NCBI GenBank assembly: GCA_947456845.1 | Contig: CANGUJ010000123.1 | Coordinates: 1-9,393, forward strand | Length of the DNA stretch: 9,393 nucleotides | Direction of reading: 5' to 3' | Source: Burkholderiales bacterium | Lineage (GTDB): Bacteria > Pseudomonadota > Gammaproteobacteria > Burkholderiales > JAEUOS01 | In this document: positions 1 through 6,348 of the stretch, piece after piece | How positions within the stretch are numbered: the first letter of the stretch is position 1 | Layout: every line of letters begins with the position of its first letter | Position numbers and translations under genes: made by a program | The notes under the pieces: generated by a model | The model's database searches: none | What the model was told of the DNA's origin: nothing | The model's input: the letters and a program-made list of their open reading frames with translations, nothing else

Positions 1-609
1 ATTCGCGCCGTGGCCGATGCGCTGGCCGTGCATGCGCCGGCCGGCACGGTGTGCCTGGTGCGGCTGCCGCTCGGCTGGAATGGCGCGTATCGCGACTTTC
101 ACCATCCGCTCGACTACCTCGGCGCCGATGGCGGCGGCGGCGTCGGGGCCGGGCCGGGCAATGTGGTGGGCGCTGCGCTGGCGCTGCGCGGCACCGGCCG
201 CTTGGCCGTGGGCATCATCGGCGACGGCGATTTCCTGATGGCCAATACCGCCGTGTGGACCGCCGCGCATTACGGCCTGGGCATGCTGCTGGTGGTATGC
301 AACAACCATTCGTTCTTCAATGACGAACTACACCAGGAACGGGTCGCAAAGGAGCGCTCCCGCCCGGTCGAGAACAAGTGGATCGGCCAGCGCATGAGCG
401 AACCTGCGATCGACATCGCGCAGATGGCGGGCTCGATGGGCGCCGAGGCGATCGGCCCGGTCACCCGCGCGCAGGACCTGGGACCGGCGCTTGCGCGCGG
501 CCTCGCCGCCGCCCGCGCAGGACGGGTGTGCGTGGTCGACGCGCGCGTCGCACCGGGCTACGATGCCAACATGAGCGGGACGCCGGCGCCTTCGCTGCAC
601 AAGCGCTGA
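1..609 (+). CDS. Thiamine-diphosphate-dependent enzyme, acetolactate synthase-like (C-terminal part)
   Basis: Partial gene: the frame is open from the first base, and about 202 codons of the C-terminal ThDP-binding domain are present. Seen: the ThDP/Mg signature GDGDF at partial residues 74-78, followed 28 residues after its first Gly by the NN pair that ends the motif (VVCNNHSF), plus a glycine-rich stretch GADGGGGVGAGPGN just before it. This GDG-x(n)-NN arrangement is the hallmark of the pyruvate decarboxylase / acetolactate synthase / benzoylformate decarboxylase superfamily, which cleaves or joins 2-oxo acids. The N-terminal Pyr domain with the catalytic Glu lies outside the window, so substrate cannot be inferred. 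It ends in TGA 33 bp before the isomerase-like gene on the same strand, suggesting co-transcription. A role in biosynthetic acetolactate synthesis is less likely because no small regulatory subunit (ilvH/ilvN type) follows. Confidence 0.9.
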   Translation: MRAVADALAVHAPAGTVCLVRLPLGWNGAYRDFHHPLDYLGADGGGGVGAGPGNVVGAALALRGTGRLAVGIIGDGDFLMANTAVWTAAHYGLGMLLVVCNNHSFFNDELHQERVAKERSRPVENKWIGQRMSEPAIDIAQMAGSMGAEAIGPVTRAQDLGPALARGLAAARAGRVCVVDARVAPGYDANMSGTPAPSLHKR

Positions 610-642
610 CGTCGCACGCACACCCACCGGACACAACCCGCC

Positions 643-1275
643 GTGATCGAAGTCGCGTGTTTTTACAGCCTCTCCTCTCCCTGGGCCTACTTCGCCGGGC
701 CGCGCATGGTCGACATCGCGCGCCGCCACCATGCCAAGCTGGTCTTGAAGCCCTACGACTTCCAGGCGGTGGTCACGCAGACCGGCGGGGTGCCGCTGCG
801 CACCCGCCCGGCGGCGCGCCGCACCTACCACGCGCTGGAGCTCGACCGCTGGCGCAAGTATCTCGGCATGCCGCTGAACCTTGCGCCCAGGCACTATCCG
901 GAACAGGTGACCGACCCGGACTGGAACAAGCGCCCGGGCTGGATGGTCATCGCCGCGCAGGAGCGCGGCCTGGACGCGGCGCGCCTGTCGCATGCGCTGT
1001 TGCGCGCCCTGTGGGCCGAGGAGCGCGACACCGCGCAGCCCGAGGTGCGCATCGCCGTGGCCAATGAAAACGGGCTGGACGGCGTGGCGCTGCACGCGGC
1101 GGAAACTTCGCCTGCCGTGCAGGCGCTCTACAGGCAGTACAGCGACGAAGCGGTGGCGCAAGGCATTTTCGGCGCGCCCATCTTCGTGCTCGACGGTGAG
1201 CGCTTCTGGGGCCAGGACCGGCTGGACTTTCTGGACCGCGCGCTCGATGCCAAGCGCATGCGCGCAGGGCTGTAG
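643..1275 (+). CDS. DsbA-family 2-hydroxychromene-2-carboxylate isomerase / kappa-class GST-like protein
   Basis: A 210-aa protein with the thioredoxin-fold architecture and length of HCCA isomerases (NahD type) and kappa GSTs. Seen: the N-terminal strand then FYSLSSPWAYFAG, in which Ser12 before Pro13 matches the glutathione-binding serine of NahD and GSTK1; a helical insertion in the middle (about 75-160); the cis-proline loop GAPIF at 177-181; and the family C-terminal motif FWGQDRLDF at 188-196. No CxxC is present, so it is not a disulfide oxidase. Known members isomerise 2-hydroxychromene-2-carboxylate during naphthalene breakdown, but many genomic copies have unknown substrates. The GTG start at 643 is chosen because it precedes the first beta strand directly; no clear Shine-Dalgarno is visible, which fits coupling to the upstream ThDP gene. 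It converges with the flavoenzyme gene, leaving 18 bp between the stops. Confidence 0.88.
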   Translation: MIEVACFYSLSSPWAYFAGPRMVDIARRHHAKLVLKPYDFQAVVTQTGGVPLRTRPAARRTYHALELDRWRKYLGMPLNLAPRHYPEQVTDPDWNKRPGWMVIAAQERGLDAARLSHALLRALWAEERDTAQPEVRIAVANENGLDGVALHAAETSPAVQALYRQYSDEAVAQGIFGAPIFVLDGERFWGQDRLDFLDRALDAKRMRAGL

Positions 1276-1293
1276 TCGAGGCCGGGCGGCCGG

Positions 1294-2541
1294 TTAAAGG
1301 AAGCGTTGCGCCAGGTAGGGCGCCGGGTCGACGAATGGACGCTCCCCGCTGATGAGTTCGGCCAGCAGTCGCCCGGTCACCGGCCCCAGGGTGAAGCCCT
1401 GGTGCGCATGGCCGAAGTTGAACCACAGCCCGCGATGGCGCGGCGCCGCGCCGAGCACCGGCAGCATGTCGGCGGTGCAGGGCCGAGCGCCCAGCCAGGG
1501 TTCTACCTCGACCGGCCGGCCGAGGGCAACGATCTCGCGCGCGGATGCCTCGGCGCGCGCGAGTTGCACCGGGGTCGCCGGCGCATCCTGGCGCGCGAAT
1601 TCCGCGCCGGTGGTGATGCGCAGGCCGCGGGCCATCGGCGCGAGCAGCGCGCCGCGCTCGACATCGAGCATCGGCAAGCCGGGCATGGCTTCACCGGCGT
1701 AATGGCGGTGATAGCCGCGCTTGACGAACAGCGGCAGACGGTAACCCAGACCCCGGACCAGCGCATCGGACCACGGCCCCAGCGCGATGACCGCGTGCGC
1801 TGCGCGCACCGCCTCGGGCGGTTGCCCGGGCGCGCCGGCATCGACCGCCCATCCGGCGCCCTCGCGGCGCAGGGTCATGGCGTCACCGATGGCGAAACGC
1901 CCGCCGCGCGACATGAACAGCCGGGCATAGCGGGCCACCAGTTCGCCTGGATCACGCACGCTCCAGGGGTCCTGCCAGTGCACGGCGCCGGCCAGCGGCT
2001 TCTTCAGGACCGGCAGAGCGGCAGCCAGCGCCGCGCTGTCGAGCAGGGCGCAAGCCAACCCGTGCTCGCGCGCAACCGTGGTTGCCAGTGCGGCCGCGGT
2101 GTCGAACACCGGGCCGGAGCGGTAGGCCTGCAGCCAGCCGGCCTTGTGCACCAGGTCGTCGGCGCCGGCCGGCCCGATCCACGCATCATGTTCGGTGAGG
2201 CAATGCACGATCAGGCGGCTGTAGGCGGCGACGACGCCGGCATAGCGCCGCGGCGCGCTCGCCGACCAGTACCGCCAAAGCGCAGGTGCGATGCGCCCCA
2301 GGGCCCCGAGGTGGTAGTGGGCGTCGTTGCTGATACCGGTGGCGATGCGCGCCAGCGTGACCACATCGCGCGGGAACGGGTAAGGCCGCACCGCCTCACG
2401 CTGGATGATGCCGGCGTTGCCGTAGGAAGTTTCGCGGCCAGGCTGCGCGCGGTCGACGAGCGTGACGGCATGGCCGCGCTGTTGCAGCGAGAGGGCGGTG
2501 GCCACCCCGACCATGCCCGCACCCAGAACGATGATGTCCAT
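1294..2541 (-). CDS. FAD-dependent oxidoreductase, DadA-like (D-amino acid dehydrogenase family)
   Basis: A 415-aa DAO-fold flavoprotein, close to the usual length of DadA (about 410-430). Seen: the dinucleotide-binding motif GAGMVG at 7-12 ending in acidic Asp30, then the FAD-contact segment GRETSYGNAGII (35-46), equivalent to the ETSxxNAG signature of DadA-type enzymes. Near the end comes the second FAD-contact motif GHAHQGFTLGP (377-387) followed by TGRLLAELISG. Family role: oxidative deamination of D-amino acids or related secondary amines to oxo acids, passing electrons to the respiratory chain at the inner membrane. There is no partner racemase (dadX), so the actual substrate (D-amino acid, hydroxyproline epimer, sarcosine-like amine) is open. 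The ATG at 2541 begins right at the Rossmann strand but lacks a recognisable ribosome binding site; a small upstream reading frame ends 9 bp before it. Confidence 0.9.
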   Translation of the reverse strand: MDIIVLGAGMVGVATALSLQQRGHAVTLVDRAQPGRETSYGNAGIIQREAVRPYPFPRDVVTLARIATGISNDAHYHLGALGRIAPALWRYWSASAPRRYAGVVAAYSRLIVHCLTEHDAWIGPAGADDLVHKAGWLQAYRSGPVFDTAAALATTVAREHGLACALLDSAALAAALPVLKKPLAGAVHWQDPWSVRDPGELVARYARLFMSRGGRFAIGDAMTLRREGAGWAVDAGAPGQPPEAVRAAHAVIALGPWSDALVRGLGYRLPLFVKRGYHRHYAGEAMPGLPMLDVERGALLAPMARGLRITTGAEFARQDAPATPVQLARAEASAREIVALGRPVEVEPWLGARPCTADMLPVLGAAPRHRGLWFNFGHAHQGFTLGPVTGRLLAELISGERPFVDPAPYLAQRFL

Positions 2542-2550
2542 GGCAAGCCG

Positions 2551-2721
2551 TCAGGCGGGCTGCAGGAATGCCTGCTGCTGGCTGGCGCCGTGGTATTGGA
2601 ACTCGGCCAGCACACCCAATTCGCCTACGCTCCAGTTTGAGGCGGGTTTGGCAAGGTGGCGGGCCAGCAACTGACTGATGGGTGGCATGACGGTGCAAGC
2701 GTTTCGGAAGGACGCCATCAT
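2551..2721 (-). CDS. Small hypothetical ORF, possible gene remnant
   Basis: A 56-codon frame beginning ATGATG at 2721 (another ATG at 2688) and ending 9 bp before the start of the DadA-like gene. The centre reads SQLLARHLAKPASNWSVGELGVLAEFQ, shown here only as its key parts: an amphipathic helix, then SNWSVGEL and VLAEFQ. The composition is that of ordinary protein rather than the Arg/Pro/Ala-rich output typical of GC-rich shadow frames. The WSVG..G.LAEF pattern faintly recalls the N-terminus of a small uncharacterised proteobacterial family, but I cannot confirm this. No Shine-Dalgarno precedes either ATG. It may be a leader-like coupled ORF for the flavoenzyme, a decayed fragment, or chance. 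Confidence 0.3.
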   Translation of the reverse strand: MMASFRNACTVMPPISQLLARHLAKPASNWSVGELGVLAEFQYHGASQQQAFLQPA

Positions 2722-2742
2722 GCCGCGCCGCGGCGCGCGGCA
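2721..2742 (-). terminator. GC-rich hairpin downstream of the EamA permease
   Basis: A perfect 8-bp inverted repeat with a 6-base centre, TGCCGCGC-CGCGGC-GCGCGGCA, lies 19 bp past the permease stop codon in its direction of transcription. It could stop or slow transcription, or protect the 3' end. No T-run follows it, so it is not a canonical intrinsic terminator, and in such GC-rich DNA short GC palindromes also arise by chance. Confidence 0.25.
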
Positions 2743-2761
2743 CAAGGCTTGATACACGGCT

Positions 2762-3682
2762 TCAGTCCAGCGGCGCCGGTTGGTCCTTCGGCCTGCCACC
2801 GGCGAATTGCGCCACCGCCACGCCGGCCAGCGTGATGGCTGCACCGAGCATCTTCACCGCGCCGAAGCGCTCATCGGTGAACAGCCACGCAACCACCCCC
2901 GCCACCGGCGGCATGAGGTACTGGAGGGGGGCGGTGCGGGCCACGCCGCGTACCGCGTTGACCCATGCCCACAGCAGCCAGCCGATGAAGGCCGACATGA
3001 TGATCGCCCACGCCAGACCCGCCCAGCCTGGCGCCGAGAGCGCGCCCCACGGTGCGTTGTATCCGGACGGCAGGGCGATGGCCAGCATGGGCAGGCCGCC
3101 CAGCAGCGTGGCGTAGGCCATGACTACCACTGCGCCGTGCTTCTCCACATGCGGCTTGGCCGCCACCGTGTAATAGGAAAACACCGAGGCCGCCAACAAC
3201 AGGAACAGGTCGCCGCCGGTGGCGCGCCAGTGGCCGCCCAGGAGCTTGTCGGAGAGGAACACCAGCACGCCGACGAGCGCGATGGCCACCCCGATGACCT
3301 GCCAGCGCTGCAAATGCTCTACCCCCATCACCCGCAGGATGATGAGGGTGAAGATCGGCCCGCAGGCGAGGATCAGGGAACTGGAAAACGCGGTGGACCA
3401 GTGGATGCCCCAGGTGACCATGCCGATGTGCAGCACATGGCCGACAAAGCCCACCCAGGCCAGCCCCAGCAGGTCGCGCCGCGCCAGACGCGGCCAGTGC
3501 ATCCCGAAGCGCCAGCAGAGCAATACGAGCGCGCACACCGGCATGAGGGCATAGCGCGCCACCAGGAAGCCGGGGGGCGAAAGTGTCGCGAAGTAGTACT
3601 TCTGCAACGAGAAATTGCAGCCCCACACCACGATGACGAACAGCGCCACCGCGAGCGAGATCGCCTCGCGCCGCGCGAGCAC
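2762..3682 (-). CDS. EamA/DMT-superfamily permease (RhaT/YdcZ-like exporter)
   Basis: A 306-aa integral membrane protein with about ten hydrophobic segments arranged as two EamA repeats (roughly 8-140 and 150-290), the normal length for the 10-TMS DMT family. Seen: an opening segment ISLAVALFVIVVWGCNF with the family's WGxNF signature, the mid-repeat IHWSTAFSSSLILACGPIFT typical of helices 3-4, and a mirrored second half ending TLAGVAVAQF. Members move amino acids, metabolites or drugs across the inner membrane; the cargo is not predictable. I chose the GTG at 3682 because it gives a family-length N-terminus. The frame stays open back to a GTG at 3817 inside vapC, and a TTG at 3733 is possible, but those add a charged, Gln-rich leader unlike EamA proteins. 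It lies about 100 bp downstream of vapC and may be read through from that promoter. Confidence 0.87.
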   Translation of the reverse strand: MLARREAISLAVALFVIVVWGCNFSLQKYYFATLSPPGFLVARYALMPVCALVLLCWRFGMHWPRLARRDLLGLAWVGFVGHVLHIGMVTWGIHWSTAFSSSLILACGPIFTLIILRVMGVEHLQRWQVIGVAIALVGVLVFLSDKLLGGHWRATGGDLFLLLAASVFSYYTVAAKPHVEKHGAVVVMAYATLLGGLPMLAIALPSGYNAPWGALSAPGWAGLAWAIIMSAFIGWLLWAWVNAVRGVARTAPLQYLMPPVAGVVAWLFTDERFGAVKMLGAAITLAGVAVAQFAGGRPKDQPAPLD

Positions 3683-3785
3683 TTGCGATTGCGATTGCGC
3701 CTTCTCCAGTGCCTGGGCTTGCGAGGTGATCAAGGCGCGCTGGCCGGTTCGGGCCCCTTCACCGCGTGCGCGCTTGGAATACGCT

Positions 3786-4214
3786 TCACAGCAGGACCAG
3801 GTGTTCTTCCGTCGCACCCGCCACGGCCGTGGCGGGAATGCGCAGGTCGAAGGTCACGAAGCGGCCGCCGTTCTTCACCGCGAGGGCCAGGAGGTAGAGG
3901 TCGGTCAGCTGACGCGGGCTGTGCATGTGGCCATGCTGAAACCGGCTCTCTTCGAGGATGCTGATGTCATCGCTCCAGAAAGCGTGAAAGCCGGTATTGA
4001 CGGAACCCCGCAGCATCGAGATCAGGACGGCCAGCGGTTGCGGCTGCCCGTAGCCGGGCTGGCTCATGATTCGCAGGCAACCATTTTGCGTAAGGGGACA
4101 GCTAGCCCAGCCGAAGCGCGCGTTGGTGTCGAACCAAGCCGCCGCGCGCTCGTGCAGGGCATGGTCGCGATCGTGCAACGCGATGAGCACGTTGACATCG
4201 AGCAACGCGCGCAT
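3786..4214 (-). CDS. vapC: VapC-family PIN-domain toxin ribonuclease
   Basis: A 142-aa PIN-domain protein. The conserved acidic residues are visible: Asp6 in the opening RALLDVNVLIAL, Asp105 in QLTDLYLLALAV, and Asp123 in FVTFDLRIP. The middle motif CPLTQNGCLRIM (39-50) is typical of the VapC subgroup first defined in Mycobacterium tuberculosis, where Gln replaces the more common Glu. VapC toxins are Mg-dependent endoribonucleases that usually cut tRNA or rRNA and arrest translation. The ATG at 4214 is preferred over an upstream TTG at 4217: it shares its A with the antitoxin stop (TGATG) and has AAGGGG four bases upstream. The gene is complete with no frame damage, so the toxin is probably functional. 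The target RNA is unknown. Confidence 0.9.
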   Translation of the reverse strand: MRALLDVNVLIALHDRDHALHERAAAWFDTNARFGWASCPLTQNGCLRIMSQPGYGQPQPLAVLISMLRGSVNTGFHAFWSDDISILEESRFQHGHMHSPRQLTDLYLLALAVKNGGRFVTFDLRIPATAVAGATEEHLVLL

Positions 4215-4489
4215 CAAACCCCTTCTTGGTCGCGCAGGCGATCGATCAAGTCATTGCTGACGAGTGCGCCGCGCCGCGGCAGGGGATGGATGCCGTAGCT
4301 GGCCAATCGCTCGGAGGCGTGCGGAACCTCTTGCGCGCCGGATCCCGGCACGGCGCCCCCGCCGGCATTGCCTGCGAACGACCGCCGGGCCAGGTCACTG
4401 ATGATCTGGCCGACGGATTTCTTCTCGCGGCGCGCAATTTCCTTGGCGGCGAACAGCACATCGTCGGCAATGTCTAGGGTGGTGCGCAT
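4214..4489 (-). CDS. vapB: VapB-like ribbon-helix-helix antitoxin
   Basis: A 91-aa protein with two parts. Residues 1-37 (MRTTLDIADDVLFAAK, then IARREKKSVGQIISDLARR) fit the beta-alpha-alpha ribbon-helix-helix DNA-binding fold, with the TTLDI strand inserted in the major groove by dimers. The Gly/Ala/Pro-rich linker at 38-60 leads to a C-terminal segment YGIHPLPRRG then VSNDLIDRLRDQEG, the pattern by which this VapB subgroup wraps and blocks its PIN toxin. Gene order antitoxin-toxin and the one-base TGATG overlap are typical and keep the two proteins in balance. The pair likely represses its own promoter through the heptad array immediately upstream. No strong Shine-Dalgarno is seen before the ATG. 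Confidence 0.88.
   Translation of the reverse strand: MRTTLDIADDVLFAAKEIARREKKSVGQIISDLARRSFAGNAGGGAVPGSGAQEVPHASERLASYGIHPLPRRGALVSNDLIDRLRDQEGV
4219..4224 (-). promoter_or_regulatory. Ribosome binding site of vapC
   Basis: AAGGGG on the minus strand, four bases before the vapC ATG at 4214 and inside the last codons of vapB. It supports ATG 4214 as the start and suggests vapC is translated by coupling to vapB. Confidence 0.5.
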
Positions 4490-4500
4490 GATGCAATGCG

Positions 4501-4536
4501 ATTTGATGACAACGCATCATACATCAAACATCAAAT
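4501..4536. promoter_or_regulatory. Probable vapBC operator/promoter: TTTGATG heptad array
   Basis: An AT-rich island 12 bp upstream of the vapB ATG. Three heptads in exact 7-bp register (CATCATA 4515-4521, CATCAAA 4522-4528, CATCAAA 4529-4535) face one inverted copy, TTTGATG at 4502-4508, across 6 bp. The outermost arms ATTTGATG/CATCAAAT form a perfect 8-bp inverted repeat. Repeated short half-sites of this kind are what ribbon-helix-helix antitoxins bind. On the minus strand the array contains TATGAT (4516-4521), a plausible -10 box, so bound repressor would cover the promoter. No convincing -35 is seen. Confidence 0.6.
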
Positions 4537-4563
4537 TGCTTGGATCAATGACGGCGCGTACTT

Positions 4564-5256
4564 TCAATGCGCGCCAGCCGCTTCGAGCATTTTCACCATG
4601 GGGGCATAGCCGCGACCGCGCGCCAGACCCAGGGGCCGGGTGCCGTTGCGGTCCGCCAGGTTGAGATCCGCCTTGGCGTCGATCAGGTGCTTGAGCGTGG
4701 CCTGGTGATCGGCGCCGCCATCGCCCAGCACGATGGCCTCGATGACGGCGGTCCAGCCGAGGTTGTTCACGTGGTTGAGCGGCGCGCCGGCGCGAATGAG
4801 CTCGCGCACCACCTCGGCATGGCCGAGATGCGCTGCGGCTATGAGCGCCGTGCCGTCGTAGCGGCTGGTGATGTTGGTGGCCTTGCAGCCGATTTCCAGC
4901 GCCGCCTTGAGCGTGGGCAGGTCGTTGGCTACCGATGCGATGGTGACGATGTCGTAGCGGTCGTTTTCCAGCGCATTGGGATCGGCGCCGGCCGCCACCA
5001 GTGCCCGGATCGCGAGGATTTGCGAACGATAGGCGGCCACATGCAGCGCGGTGCGCTTGTAGCCGTCGCGCGCCTCCAACGGACTGCCTTGCGCGACTGC
5101 CGCCTTGATGGCTGCGACATCGCCGCGCGCGGCAGCGGCGAACAGACCCGTGTAGGACGACAGTTCGGCGTTGTGGGGAGGAACCTGGGCGGCGGCGGCC
5201 AGCGCGCCAGCGGCAAACGCAAGGGCAAAGACGATGCTGGAGATACGGGAAATCAT
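4564..5256 (-). CDS. Exported ankyrin-repeat protein
   Basis: A 230-aa protein. Residues 1-23 form a typical Sec signal peptide: MISR, then a hydrophobic core rich in Ala, Val, Phe and Leu, then ALAAAAQ with a likely cleavage site near residue 22-23. The rest is about six ankyrin repeats (starting near 35, 66, 101, 134, 167 and 204), best seen in KRTALHVAAYRSQ...LVAAGADPNA and DGTALIAAAHLGHAEVV. Ankyrin repeats are protein-binding scaffolds; small periplasmic ones in proteobacteria often protect a partner enzyme, but no such partner is evident. The ATG at 5256 is chosen over a GTG at 5331 because it places the signal peptide at the N-terminus; the Shine-Dalgarno is poor. It follows the Bug gene by 91 bp on the same strand and may be the last gene of the sulfatase operon. 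Confidence 0.87.
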   Translation of the reverse strand: MISRISSIVFALAFAAGALAAAAQVPPHNAELSSYTGLFAAAARGDVAAIKAAVAQGSPLEARDGYKRTALHVAAYRSQILAIRALVAAGADPNALENDRYDIVTIASVANDLPTLKAALEIGCKATNITSRYDGTALIAAAHLGHAEVVRELIRAGAPLNHVNNLGWTAVIEAIVLGDGGADHQATLKHLIDAKADLNLADRNGTRPLGLARGRGYAPMVKMLEAAGAH

Positions 5257-5340
5257 GGGTCGGGGCGGGCAAACGGCAAGCGCAATGCCCGAAAGTAGCA
5301 CGGCCCCGCGATCACGCGGCCGCGATGCCACCGAACCTGG

Positions 5341-5362
5341 TCCGCCTTCAGTCCGCCTTCAG
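5341..5362. repeat. 11-bp perfect tandem duplication across the Bug-protein stop codon
   Basis: The 11-mer TCCGCCTTCAG occurs twice in direct succession (5341-5351 and 5352-5362). The stop codon of the solute-binding protein gene (TCA on the plus strand, 5348-5350) lies inside the first copy. As 11 is not a multiple of three, gain or loss of one copy changes the reading frame at the C-terminus. Confidence 0.9.
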
Positions 5363-6316
5363 TCCGTTCGCCTTGACGAACTGCGTCCAGTACGCGAGTT
5401 CGTTTCTGATGAGGGTGCCGAATTCCGTCTCGCCATTCGGCGCTGCGCTCACCATGCCGAGCACCGCGATCTTCTCGCGCACATCGGGCAGGGCCATCAC
5501 GCGGGTAACCTCGCGGTTCCAGTGCGCCAGCACATCGGCCGGCGTACCGGCGGGCGCGACCACGCCTTCCCATTCGTGCATCTGCACGCCGGTAACGCCG
5601 AGTTCGGCGAGCGTGGATACCTCGGGCAGCGCGGCCAGCCGAGTCGGGCTGGTCACCGCCAGCGCGCGCAGGCGCCCCGCCTTGACCTGCGGCACCGCCA
5701 CCGAGGTGGTGGCGAACATCGACGACACGTGTCCGCCCAGCAAGCCCTGCACGGCCTCGGCGGGCCCCTTGAAGGGCACATGTTGAAGTTCCAGTTTCGT
5801 GCCGGCCTTGAAGGATTCGCCGATCAGGTGCGCAGGCGAGCCGTTGCCGCCCGAGCCGAAGGTGATCTTGCCGGGCTGGGCGCGCGCGGCCTCGATGTAT
5901 TCCTTGAGGTTTTGCACCGGTGTGGCGGTTGGCACCACCAGCACGTTATAGATCCACGCCAGGTTCGCGATCGGCGCGAAGCTGCCAACCGTGTCGTAGG
6001 GCACCTTGCCAAACAGGGCCGGCAGCACGGTATGGGTAAGGAACATGATGCCGACGGTGTAGCCGTCTGCCGGTGCCTTGGCCACCGCGTCCATGCCGAT
6101 CATGCCGGTGGCGCCGGGGCGGTTTTCCACCACCACCGACTGCTTCCAGGCCTCGGAAAGCTTTTCGGCCAGGATGCGACCGAGCACATCCGGCGGGCTG
6201 CCTGGTGGCAAGGGCACGATGATCTTGACCGGACGGGCAGGATAGGTCTGCGCGTGAATCGGCAGGGCAGCGCTGGCGGCGGCAGCCGCGGCAAGCATGA
6301 ATTGTCGACGTTGCAT
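5348..6316 (-). CDS. Bug-family (TctC-like) periplasmic solute-binding protein
   Basis: A 322-aa protein of standard Bug length. An N-terminal signal peptide (1-22) begins MQRRQFM, continues with an Ala-rich core and ends PIHAQ; the RRQF pair also resembles a twin-arginine signal. Mature-protein hallmarks follow: YPARPVKIIVPLPPGSPPDVLGR, given here in parts as YPARPVKIIVP and the ligand-loop PPGSPPDVLGR, then VVVENRPGATGMIG and KAPADGYTVG, and later GSPAHLIGE and HVPFKGPAEAVQ. Bug proteins bind carboxylates, amino acids or aromatic acids and feed tripartite tricarboxylate transporters; no TctA/TctB gene is nearby, as is usual for these orphans. The start is firm: AGGAG lies about nine bases before the ATG. 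It is 32 bp downstream of the cupin and probably co-transcribed with the sulfatase, so its ligand may be that pathway's substrate. Confidence 0.94.
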   Translation of the reverse strand: MQRRQFMLAAAAAASAALPIHAQTYPARPVKIIVPLPPGSPPDVLGRILAEKLSEAWKQSVVVENRPGATGMIGMDAVAKAPADGYTVGIMFLTHTVLPALFGKVPYDTVGSFAPIANLAWIYNVLVVPTATPVQNLKEYIEAARAQPGKITFGSGGNGSPAHLIGESFKAGTKLELQHVPFKGPAEAVQGLLGGHVSSMFATTSVAVPQVKAGRLRALAVTSPTRLAALPEVSTLAELGVTGVQMHEWEGVVAPAGTPADVLAHWNREVTRVMALPDVREKIAVLGMVSAAPNGETEFGTLIRNELAYWTQFVKANGLKAD

Positions 6317-6325
6317 GGCGGGACT

Positions 6326-6330
6326 CTCCT
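6326..6330 (-). promoter_or_regulatory. Ribosome binding site of the Bug gene
   Basis: AGGAG on the minus strand, nine bases before the ATG at 6316, within the 32-bp gap after the cupin gene. It fixes the start of the binding protein. Confidence 0.7.
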
Positions 6331-6348
6331 GTCAGTGGATTGTGGCGG

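Noticed and set aside
328..1161. 277-codon minus-strand open frame opposite the ThDP and isomerase-like genes
   Set aside because: Spans two unrelated genes and their spacer with no domain of its own.
643..1275. Calling the isomerase-like gene nahD
   Set aside because: The fold and glutathione-site serine fit, but no naphthalene pathway genes are present, so a specific symbol is not justified.
1280..1291. GGCC-GGGC-GGCC between the convergent stops as a bidirectional terminator
   Set aside because: Only a 4-bp stem in GC-rich sequence with no T-run on either side.
1306..2640. 444-codon plus-strand open frame opposite the DadA-like gene
   Set aside because: Arg/Gly/His-rich product with no recognisable domain, wholly antisense to a gene with clear FAD motifs; a by-product of high GC.
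2780..3964. 394-codon plus-strand open frame opposite the permease and vapC
   Set aside because: Low-complexity composition (His/Gln/Gly/Arg) and antisense to a well-supported membrane protein.
3786..4536. VapBC pair as part of a larger mobile island or defence system
   Set aside because: No integrase, transposase, tRNA site or flanking repeats are visible; a solitary toxin-antitoxin pair explains it.
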